Shown here: in pieces, positions 1 to 5,628 of the stretch
Numbering within the stretch: position 1 is the stretch's first letter
How the letters are laid out: every line of letters begins with the position of its first letter
Source: CAVQNQ01 sp964427655
Lineage (GTDB): Bacteria; Acidobacteriota; Terriglobia; Bryobacterales; Bryobacteraceae
NCBI GenBank assembly: GCA_964427655.1
Contig: CAYRWE010000315.1
Span: forward strand, 1 to 5,628
Length of the DNA: 5,628 nucleotides
Direction: 5' to 3'
The notes under the pieces: generated by a model
The model's input: the letters and a program-made list of their open reading frames with translations, nothing else
What the model was told of the DNA's origin: nothing
The model's database searches: none
Program-made: the position numbers and the translations under genes

Positions 1-467
1 TGCTCATGGGCAGCCGCCAGCGCTATCAGGAGTACTTCGATAACAGCCCCGGCGTTTACTTCCGCTCGACCGGCTGGCTGGAACGCGGCGAGGGCCTCGA
101 CCAGGCCACCATGCGCATCGTGCGCGACCGCACCGGTTCCGGCTATACGCTCGAAGACCTCATCGACCGCTACGGCGAAGATAACGGCCGCTACCTCTTC
201 GAACAGTTCAGCGGCTACCAACACAGCTATCGCCGCCTGACCTATATCGAAACCGGCCTCGAACCCGATGGCAGCTTCGAACAGCGCGCGCGCGAGGAAG
301 CCGTCCGCCGCAACTGGGAGTTCGAGCGCATTTCGGGCGACCTGCGCCTCTTCGAAGCGCTGGTATCCGGCCAGTGGGACGAACGTGATTTCCTGGTGGT
401 CCCACCGGGCTTTCGCGTCAAACCCACCTACGATGGCGACGTAATCGGCAAGGAACCCCTCGCATGA
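1..467 (+). CDS. DUF1638 domain protein, C-terminal part (5' end outside window)
   Basis: The reading frame is open from the window edge (first whole codon at 3-5, Leu), so the ATG at position 6 is probably internal: the following GSRQRY segment lies in the middle of this family, and full members are roughly 200-250 residues while only 154 are present. Family-like features are a GSRxRY stretch, a PGVYFRSTGW-ERG block, YGEDNGRYLFEQ, the RLTYIETGLEPDG segment, a GDLRLFEALVSGQWDE block and the FLVVPPGFRV end. These match DUF1638 as I remember it. The function is unknown; members are often encoded beside UroD-like methyltransferases, corrinoid proteins and DUF4445 activators, as here, so a role in corrinoid methyl transfer is inferred from context only. 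Its TGA overlaps the next gene's ATG (ATGA), implying translational coupling. No signal peptide or membrane segment is seen in the part present. Confidence 0.82.
   Translation, partial: LMGSRQRYQEYFDNSPGVYFRSTGWLERGEGLDQATMRIVRDRTGSGYTLEDLIDRYGEDNGRYLFEQFSGYQHSYRRLTYIETGLEPDGSFEQRAREEAVRRNWEFERISGDLRLFEALVSGQWDERDFLVVPPGFRVKPTYDGDVIGKEPLA
450..454 (+). promoter_or_regulatory. Ribosome binding site for the UroD-family methyltransferase gene
   Basis: The sequence AAGGA lies nine bases before the ATG at 464, inside the end of the DUF1638 gene. It is a reasonable Shine-Dalgarno match at normal spacing and supports the ATG at 464 as the start, together with the ATGA stop/start overlap. Confidence 0.55.
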
Positions 468-1489
468 CCGGCCGCGAACGCATTCTGGCGCTGCTCGGCG
501 GCCACGAGCCGGACCACCTGCCACTGATGCCCATCACCATGATGTTCGCCGCGGACCAGACCGGCGCGCACTACCGCGATTATGCCGGCGACCATCGCGT
601 GCTCGCCGAGGCCCAGATCCGCACCGCCGAGAAGTTCGGCCTGGATTATGTCTCGGCCATTTCCGACCCGGCCCGCGAGGCTTCCGATCTGGGCGCCGCC
701 ATCGAATGGTTCGATAACCAGCCGCCCGCCATCGACGAAAGCCGCGCTCTGCTGGCCGAAAAATCGACGCTGGCGCGCCTGTCGCTGCCCGACCCCGCCG
801 TGGCTCCGCGCATGTGCGACCGCGTGGAGGCCGTGCGCCTGCTGCGCCAATGCGCGGGCGGCGAGAAACTGGTCGAGGGATGGGTGGAAGGCCCCTGCGC
901 CATGAGCGCCGACCTGCGCGGCCTCAACACTCTCATGCTGGATTTCTTCGACGACCCCGGCTTCGTGGGCGACCTTCTGGCTTTCGTGGTCGCCATGGAA
1001 CTCGGCTTCGCGCGCGCCCAGGTGGAAGCCGGCGCGGACCTCATCGGCGTGGGCGATGCGGCCAGTTCGCTCATCGGGCCGAAGCTCTATTTCGATTTCA
1101 TCGAGACCTACGAGCGCCAACTCGTGGCCGGCATTCAGGCCCTGGGTGCGCCCGTGCGCCTGCACATCTGTGGCAAGACCCGCCGTATCTATGCGGGCAT
1201 GGCGCGCGTGGGCGCGGACATCGTGGACCTGGATTTCTTCGCGCCCATCGATGAAGCCCGCGCGGCCATGGGTCCGCGACAGATTCTGCTGGGCAACCTC
1301 GACCCGGTCCGTACGATCCGCGATGGCACGCCCGCCAGCATCACCGAGGCGGTCGCCGAGTGCCATCGCCAGGCCGGCCCGCGCTACATCGTGGGCGCCG
1401 GCTGCGAAATTCCCCGCGGCACCCCCGAGGCCAACTTCATCGCGCTGTGCGATTACGCCCGCTCTCACCATGCCGGCCTTCCCCATTAA
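464..1489 (+). CDS. Uroporphyrinogen decarboxylase-family (MtaA/MtbA-like) corrinoid methyltransferase
   Basis: This 341-residue cytoplasmic protein has the length and layout of the UroD TIM-barrel superfamily, in the branch that moves methyl groups to or from protein-bound cobamides rather than decarboxylating porphyrin. The N-terminus (TGRERILALLGGHEPDHLP) is typical of the MtaA/MtbA branch. The zinc site of that branch is visible: His234-x-Cys236 in LHICGKT and Cys314 in GAGCEIPRGTPEANF, with 77 residues between the two cysteines. Other conserved blocks are EGPCAMSADLRG (142-153), AGADLIGVGDAASSLIGP (189-206) and the GNLDP loop (277-281). In methanogens these enzymes methylate coenzyme M from methylcobamide; bacterial relatives include demethylating MtvB-type and CmuA-type proteins. 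Which thiol or substrate is used here cannot be told. True heme-pathway HemE is unlikely given the zinc motif and neighbours. The start is set by the RBS and the ATGA overlap. It overlaps the next gene by 20 bp. Confidence 0.88.
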   Translation: MTGRERILALLGGHEPDHLPLMPITMMFAADQTGAHYRDYAGDHRVLAEAQIRTAEKFGLDYVSAISDPAREASDLGAAIEWFDNQPPAIDESRALLAEKSTLARLSLPDPAVAPRMCDRVEAVRLLRQCAGGEKLVEGWVEGPCAMSADLRGLNTLMLDFFDDPGFVGDLLAFVVAMELGFARAQVEAGADLIGVGDAASSLIGPKLYFDFIETYERQLVAGIQALGAPVRLHICGKTRRIYAGMARVGADIVDLDFFAPIDEARAAMGPRQILLGNLDPVRTIRDGTPASITEAVAECHRQAGPRYIVGAGCEIPRGTPEANFIALCDYARSHHAGLPH

Positions 1490-2966
1490 CCTGACGCCGC
1501 TCGGCATCCGCCTGGAGATCGAGCGCGGCGCGTCGCTCGAAACGCTGCTGGCTCCCCACGGCGTGGAATTTCCGTGCGGCGGCGCGGGCATATGCCGCGG
1601 CTGCCGCGTGCGCGTGATCGAAGGCGAGCTGGCCGTCACGCCGGAGATGCGCGAGGTCTTCACGCCCGCCGAGATCGCCGCGGGCTGGCGGCTCGCCTGC
1701 ACCGCCCGCGTGGAGGGCGCGCTGACGCTCGAGATCGCGCAGTGGACCACCCCCATCCTCACCGACGAAACCCAGTGCCCCTTCGAACCCCAGGAGGGTT
1801 GCGGCATCGCCATCGACCTGGGCACCACCACGCTGGTGGCGCAACTGGTGGATCTCGCGACCGGCGAGGTGTTGGCCGTGGAGACCGGCCTGAATCCCCA
1901 AACCGTTCACGGCGCCGATATCATGAGCCGCATCGAGTTCGCGCTGGCCGGAGGCGCCGCGCGACTGGCTACGCTGATTCGCGAAGCCCTCGGCAGCTTG
2001 GTGGCGGCTCTGCCCCGCCGCGATGCCGTGCGCCTGGTGCTGGTGGCCGGCAACACGGTGATGCACCACCTTTTCTGCGGCCTGGATGTGGAGCCGCTGG
2101 CGCATGTGCCGTTCGAGACCGTGAACGGCGGCGTGATCGAGCTATCGCCCCGCGAACTCGGCTGGGATCTGCCCGAAGCCGCCGTGGTGCGCTTCCTGCC
2201 GTGCCTGGGCAGCTTCGTCGGCAGCGACATCCTGGCCGGCATCCTGGCGACCGGAATGGCGGAAAGCGGCCGTCTGACCGCGCTCATCGATCTGGGCACC
2301 AACGGTGAAATCGTGGTGGGCAACTCCACGCGCCTGCTGTGCGCTTCTACCGCCGCCGGCCCGGCCTTCGAAGCCGGCCGCATCCGCATGGGCATGCGCG
2401 CGGCCGAGGGCGCCATTACACACGTAGCGGTGCGCGATGGCGAGCCGGCCTGCCGCGTGATGGGGGACGTTCCCGCGCGCGGCATTTGCGGCAGCGGGCT
2501 GGTGGACGCCGCCGCCGCCGGTCTGTCGCTCGGCACGATCCTGCCTAACGGCCGCCTGGCCGGCGGTGCCCGCGAGTGGATGCTGGCACATCCGGTGGCC
2601 ATCACACAGGCGGATGTCCGCGAATTGCAGCTCGCGAAGGCCGCCATCTCCGCCGGCCTGCGAATTCTGCTGGAACGCTGGAACGCCCGCGCGGCGGACC
2701 TCGACGCCATCTACCTGGCGGGCGCTTTCGGCAACTACGTCAACATCTCGAGCGCGCGGCGCATCGGGCTGCTGGAAGCCGAGCCGGCGCGGATTGTGCC
2801 GGCCGGCAACAGCGCGCTGCGCGGAACCCGCATGGCACTGCTGGCGCCTTCGCGGAGGGAGGAACTGATCGCGGCCATTCGCGCGCGTTGCCAGCACGTG
2901 CCGCTGGCCTCGGACCCGCAGTTTCAGGATACGTTCGTGGATTCGATGGGCTTCGAAGAGGGGTGA
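1470..2966 (+). CDS. Reductive activator of corrinoid enzymes: [2Fe-2S] ferredoxin + ASKHA (DUF4445) protein
   Basis: A 498-residue protein that probably keeps a partner corrinoid protein active by ATP-dependent reduction of Co(II) to Co(I), as known for RACE/RamA-type activators. The N-terminal domain (about 1-95) is a plant-type ferredoxin with cluster cysteines C36, C42 and C45 (CX5CX2C) and C77 in LACTARV. The ASKHA part starts near 111 with the phosphate-binding DLGTTT (116-121), then GNTVMHHLF (194-202), a second phosphate loop DLGTNGE (274-280), CASTAAGPAFE (291-301), GICGSGLVD (338-346) and LAGAFGNYVN (416-425). The family's well-known bacterial member from Carboxydothermus is about 630 residues; here only about 15 residues lie between the ferredoxin and ASKHA parts, so the usual linker/middle region appears to be missing. 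The frame is open far upstream, but ATG 1470 directly precedes the conserved domain. No Shine-Dalgarno is evident, so translation is probably coupled to the upstream gene, which it overlaps by 20 bp. Confidence 0.9.
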   Translation: MPAFPINLTPLGIRLEIERGASLETLLAPHGVEFPCGGAGICRGCRVRVIEGELAVTPEMREVFTPAEIAAGWRLACTARVEGALTLEIAQWTTPILTDETQCPFEPQEGCGIAIDLGTTTLVAQLVDLATGEVLAVETGLNPQTVHGADIMSRIEFALAGGAARLATLIREALGSLVAALPRRDAVRLVLVAGNTVMHHLFCGLDVEPLAHVPFETVNGGVIELSPRELGWDLPEAAVVRFLPCLGSFVGSDILAGILATGMAESGRLTALIDLGTNGEIVVGNSTRLLCASTAAGPAFEAGRIRMGMRAAEGAITHVAVRDGEPACRVMGDVPARGICGSGLVDAAAAGLSLGTILPNGRLAGGAREWMLAHPVAITQADVRELQLAKAAISAGLRILLERWNARAADLDAIYLAGAFGNYVNISSARRIGLLEAEPARIVPAGNSALRGTRMALLAPSRREELIAAIRARCQHVPLASDPQFQDTFVDSMGFEEG

Positions 2967-3028
2967 GGGGCGTGCAAACGCGATGTTCGACAGTTTAGGA
3001 CCGAAGGTGCCCTCAAGTTGCCGGCCCT

Positions 3029-4669
3029 TTATTCCTTCTCTGCCTTCCCCGCTCCCGGCGCACGCACCGCCCGCAGTATCCTTCTTATCTTCTTCGGCGA
3101 CATCGAGAGCCGCGTGGCGACACGCGAGACCTTGCGCTCCTCGCGCTCCCAGACCTTCGGCACAATGATCCGTGCAAACTCCTCGGTGATCTCCTGAAAC
3201 GTCTTGTCGCCCACGATGCCGTTGCTCCAGGCGCGCAGCACGGGGTCCACCGGGCCGGAATGCAGCACCTTCGATTTCAGCAGCTCCAGGTCGTCCCACA
3301 CATATTGCCGCTCCAAGCCCTCGGGTTTGAGCTGCGTGGCGGCTTCTTCGCAGCAGCGGCGCGCCAGATCGAGGTTGCCGTGCGAGGGAGCCGTGTGCGT
3401 CAGCCCCTGCCAGATGTAGGCGCGGGCCAGCAGGCGGCGGTTCTGCGTGTGCCCGGCAAAATCAACTGCCTCGCGCGCGAACACCTCCGCCTTGTCGAAA
3501 TGATGGCCCGGGTCGCCGATCTCCTCTTCCAGGCGCGCATTCTCTACCATGCATTGCAGGGTGCGAGCGCGCGCCATCACGATCGAATCCTGCTTCCCTT
3601 CCCCGTGCCGGAAAGCGCTCTCCGCTTCGGCGGCGGCGGTTTCCAGGTCTCCGAAATCGAGCGCCAGAAGGCCCTGGTTGACGTGCACGCCGGCCATGCC
3701 GCGGTGATTGCCATGGCGCGTGTAAATGGCCATGGATTCCTGCAACTGCTCGCGGGCCCGCTCGCGGATCTCGCCGATGCGCTGGCGCTGCCCGCGACCG
3801 GCCTCGGCGCGGGCCGCGGCTCCCGCCCCGCCGCGCCGCGAGGCGGCCTCCGAATCGGCGGTCTTTTGGATATCGAGAGCGATAAGCCGGTTCACGAATC
3901 CGATATTCAGCAGCGAGCGCGCCAGTTGCAGCTCGGCACCGCGCGCGCGGCGGTATTCGCAGATGGCGCGCTCGAAGTTCTCGAGGGCCGGTTCGTAGCG
4001 ACCCTGGCGGCGCGCAATTCTGCCGTAGGCCGATTGCAGGTTGCCGCGCGCCAGAAAATCGTCCGTCCGGCTGAGCGCCTCCCCGGCTTTGCGCAGGATC
4101 GCGGACGCTTCGTTGAGCCGCCCTTTCTGAAAGCACACCCAGCTTCGGGTAAGCTGCATCACGGCGGCCGCGGGCGCGTATCCGCAGCTTAGGGCCAGCT
4201 CTTCGCCGCGAACCGTGTAGCTCAGGGCGTCGTCATAGCGGCCCATGCGCCGCAGGCAGCGGCCGGTCCAGAAACTGGCGATCGAGAGAAGCTCCTGGTC
4301 GCCGGTCTCGCCGCCCAACGAATCGACCAGCCGGAAGTGGGCGGAAGCCTGTTCGAAATCCTCCCGCGACATGGCCGCCACTCCCTCGGCCATGCGCACG
4401 TGGAGGTAATCGATCAGGGGAAGAGAGGACCGAGTGCTCGAGGGAAAGCGATCGAGCAGCCGGTAGATCAGGTGCGCGTCGTCGAAGCCGGCATCCACCC
4501 ATTGCGCAACCAGCCCCACCAGCGTGCCGGCGTGCCTGGTCGCGGGATCGAGCGTTTCGAGGAAGGGCCGGACGCCATCCAGCCTGCGGACGCCTTCCTC
4601 GATAGACCGATGCCCCAGCAGGTCGCGCAACTCGGCCAACAGAGCCGGGAGATCGCTCTCGGCAATCAT
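3029..4669 (-). CDS. TPR-repeat protein with C-terminal helix-turn-helix-like segment, possible regulator
   Basis: A 546-residue soluble protein with no signal peptide or membrane segment; I do not recognise a named family. Most of it is helical TPR-like repeats, for example about 85-116, 127-160 (WTGRCLRRMGRYDDALSY), 167-199, 206-239 (AYGRIARRQGRYEPALENFE), 323-356 and 412-447. A low-complexity Arg/Ala/Gly stretch at about 274-298 interrupts one repeat. The last 60 residues differ: FQEITEEFARIIVPKVWERE (490-509) leads into a basic helix pair, RKVSRVATRLSMSPKKIRRILRAV (512-535, split here as RKVSRVATRL then SMSPKKIRRILRAV), resembling a Fis-type helix-turn-helix, followed by a Lys/Ala tail. 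TPR arrays bind protein or peptide partners, so a sensor/regulator role is inferred. The gene lies 26 bp downstream of malate synthase on the same strand and is probably co-transcribed. ATG 4669 is the only plausible start nearby; no Shine-Dalgarno is seen. Its end converges on the corrinoid activator gene. Confidence 0.78.
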   Translation of the reverse strand: MIAESDLPALLAELRDLLGHRSIEEGVRRLDGVRPFLETLDPATRHAGTLVGLVAQWVDAGFDDAHLIYRLLDRFPSSTRSSLPLIDYLHVRMAEGVAAMSREDFEQASAHFRLVDSLGGETGDQELLSIASFWTGRCLRRMGRYDDALSYTVRGEELALSCGYAPAAAVMQLTRSWVCFQKGRLNEASAILRKAGEALSRTDDFLARGNLQSAYGRIARRQGRYEPALENFERAICEYRRARGAELQLARSLLNIGFVNRLIALDIQKTADSEAASRRGGAGAAARAEAGRGQRQRIGEIRERAREQLQESMAIYTRHGNHRGMAGVHVNQGLLALDFGDLETAAAEAESAFRHGEGKQDSIVMARARTLQCMVENARLEEEIGDPGHHFDKAEVFAREAVDFAGHTQNRRLLARAYIWQGLTHTAPSHGNLDLARRCCEEAATQLKPEGLERQYVWDDLELLKSKVLHSGPVDPVLRAWSNGIVGDKTFQEITEEFARIIVPKVWEREERKVSRVATRLSMSPKKIRRILRAVRAPGAGKAEKE

Positions 4670-4673
4670 GACC

Positions 4674-4685
4674 GCAGTATACTGC
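4674..4685. promoter_or_regulatory. Perfect 12-bp palindrome between aceB and the TPR-HTH gene
   Basis: GCAGTATACTGC is its own reverse complement and occupies nearly half of the 26-bp gap, ending five bases before the TPR gene's ATG on the - strand. It could be an operator half-site pair for a dimeric regulator. Read on the - strand it holds TATACT (4681-4676), a fair -10 hexamer that would start transcription at about the A of the ATG, giving a leaderless message; no convincing -35 hexamer was found 16-18 bp upstream. It has no loop and no T-run, so it is not a terminator. A chance palindrome remains quite possible. Confidence 0.25.
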
Positions 4686-4695
4686 CAAAACGAGG

Positions 4696-5628
4696 CTATG
4701 CGATGCTTTCGTAAGCCCGCAGAGTAAGAAACTCGGGAAACTCGGGGTTGGAGATCATTTCCCGCAATAACTGCCGGGCCATGGAGAGCTGCTCCTCCGG
4801 GAAACGCGGGCGCAGCTTCTCATAATGCTTCCCGAGGATCTCGTCGGCCAGCTCGTGAGTGACCTCCCGGCCGTCATCCATGCGGGCGCCGTGGCGGATC
4901 CACTGCCAGACCTGCGCGCGGCAGATCTCAGCGGTGGCGGCGTCTTCCATCAGATTGTAAATCGGCACGCAGGCATTGCCGCCCAGCCAGACCGCCAGGT
5001 ACTGCAGGCCCACATCCATGTTGATCGAGAGACCGCGTTCGGTAATCGTCCCGGTGGGAACGGTCAGCAGATCCTGGGCCGTCACGGCCGAACTTTTCTG
5101 CTTGTTCAGTTGGTTCGGAAACGGCATGTAAGTGTCGAAGACGCTCTTGGCCAGCGGCACCAGTCCGGGATGCGCCACCCACGTGCCGTCGTGCCCGGCC
5201 CACACCTCGCGCAGCTTATCCTCGCGAACCTTGTTCAAGGCGGCCTCGTTGGCCTCCGGATCGCTCTTGATGGGAATCTGCGCGGCCATGCCGCCCATGG
5301 CGTGCGCCGAACGGCGATGGCAGGTGGAGATCAGCAGGTCCACATAAGACGACATGCAGTGCCGCGTCATGGTGACCTGGGCGCGGTCCGGCATGATGAA
5401 ATCGGGACGCTGGCTAAACTTCTTGATGATGCTGAACATGTAGTCCCAGCGGCCGCAGTTCAATCCCGCCGAGTGCTCACGCAGCTCCCAGAGGATTTCG
5501 TCCATTTCGAAGGCCGCCAGAATCGTCTCGATCAGAACCGTGGCGCGGATGGTCCCGCGCGCGATGCCGAGCCGCTCCTGCGCGTACACGAAGACGTCGT
5601 TCCACAGACGCGCTTCGCGGTGGCTCTC
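4696..5628 (-). CDS. aceB: Malate synthase A, C-terminal part (5' end outside window)
   Basis: This enzyme condenses acetyl-CoA with glyoxylate to give malate and CoA in the glyoxylate shunt, allowing growth on acetate, fatty acids and other C2 sources. The frame runs unbroken to the window edge, giving 310 residues of an enzyme of about 530; the GTG at 5589 is internal, since the codons before it still read as family sequence (ESHREARLWNDVF). The malate synthase signature REHSAGLNCGRWDYMF is intact at fragment residues 50-65. Glu34 in VLIETILAAFEMDE and Asp62 in the signature are the expected magnesium ligands, and Asp229 in NLMEDAATAE is the likely catalytic base by comparison with the E. 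coli enzyme. CHRRSAHAMGGMAAQIPI and GHDGTWVAHPGLV blocks are also conserved. The C-terminus is complete (FLTLRAYESIA). It is the A form, not the longer G form. The TPR-HTH gene follows after 26 bp on the same strand with no terminator between. Confidence 0.96.
   Translation of the reverse strand, partial: ESHREARLWNDVFVYAQERLGIARGTIRATVLIETILAAFEMDEILWELREHSAGLNCGRWDYMFSIIKKFSQRPDFIMPDRAQVTMTRHCMSSYVDLLISTCHRRSAHAMGGMAAQIPIKSDPEANEAALNKVREDKLREVWAGHDGTWVAHPGLVPLAKSVFDTYMPFPNQLNKQKSSAVTAQDLLTVPTGTITERGLSINMDVGLQYLAVWLGGNACVPIYNLMEDAATAEICRAQVWQWIRHGARMDDGREVTHELADEILGKHYEKLRPRFPEEQLSMARQLLREMISNPEFPEFLTLRAYESIA

Noticed and set aside
1056..1469. Upstream extension of the activator frame inside the UroD gene
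   Set aside because: The frame is open there, but the translation (Arg/Pro/Ser-rich) does not resemble the family and overlaps conserved UroD sequence including the HxC motif; ATG 1470 fits the domain start.
428..1831. Long open frame of 467 codons on the - strand opposite the UroD and activator genes
   Set aside because: It crosses the boundary of two well-supported genes, its translation is compositionally biased (Ala, His, Arg, Gly) with no recognisable domain, and long antisense frames are common in GC-rich DNA.
2967..3028. Possible rho-independent terminator in the 62-bp convergent gap
   Set aside because: Both strands were read for a GC-rich stem followed by a T-run. Only weak short inverted matches such as GGCCGGC-like pieces are present, with no T-run, so nothing is called.
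2983..3168. Small + strand open frame of 61 codons at the convergent junction
   Set aside because: It mostly lies antisense to the TPR gene's C-terminal coding part, is Pro/Ser/Arg-rich and has no clear ribosome binding site or motif.
2142..3299. Open frame of 385 codons on the - strand opposite the activator gene and the end of the TPR gene
   Set aside because: It overlaps the conserved ASKHA motifs and the TPR protein's C-terminus, and it has no domain-like sequence; an antisense shadow.
3260..4192. Open frame of 310 codons on the + strand opposite the TPR gene
   Set aside because: The - strand frame shows regular TPR repeats and an aceB-linked context, while this one is compositionally biased without motifs.

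Overview
The window is GC-rich, densely coding bacterial DNA with two gene groups that converge on a short gap at about 2967-3028. On the + strand are three overlapping genes in the order DUF1638 protein (5' end cut off by the window), a UroD/MtaA-type zinc methyltransferase, and a ferredoxin-ASKHA (DUF4445) activator of corrinoid enzymes. On the - strand are malate synthase A (aceB, 5' end cut off by the window) and, 26 bp downstream, a TPR-repeat protein with a C-terminal helix-turn-helix-like segment.

The + strand group looks like the accessory half of a corrinoid-dependent methyl-transfer (probably demethylation) system. The UroD-family enzyme carries the HxC...C zinc-thiolate motif used by methylcobamide:thiol methyltransferases. 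The DUF4445 protein has a CX5CX2C...C [2Fe-2S] domain followed by the nucleotide-binding ASKHA fold of the proteins that reduce inactive Co(II) corrinoid to Co(I) at the cost of ATP. DUF1638 proteins commonly sit beside these two families, but their biochemistry is unknown. No corrinoid-binding protein and no clear substrate-specific methyltransferase lie in the window. If the system is complete they should be upstream of position 1. The substrate cannot be read from this window.

The - strand group couples a glyoxylate-shunt enzyme, malate synthase A (acetyl-CoA + glyoxylate to malate), to a large TPR protein that I recognise only by fold. Its basic C-terminal segment suggests DNA or nucleic-acid binding, so it may be a regulator, possibly of the shunt. 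A perfect 12-bp palindrome containing TATACT lies just before its start codon.

The organism is uncertain. The high GC, the TPR-HTH protein style and the mix of aerobic glyoxylate-shunt and corrinoid methyl-transfer genes would fit a soil acidobacterium (Solibacter/Bryobacter type), but this is a low-confidence guess from memory of such genomes. No tRNA, rRNA, mobile element, CRISPR array or long repeat was seen, and there is no stretch over 300 bases without a gene.
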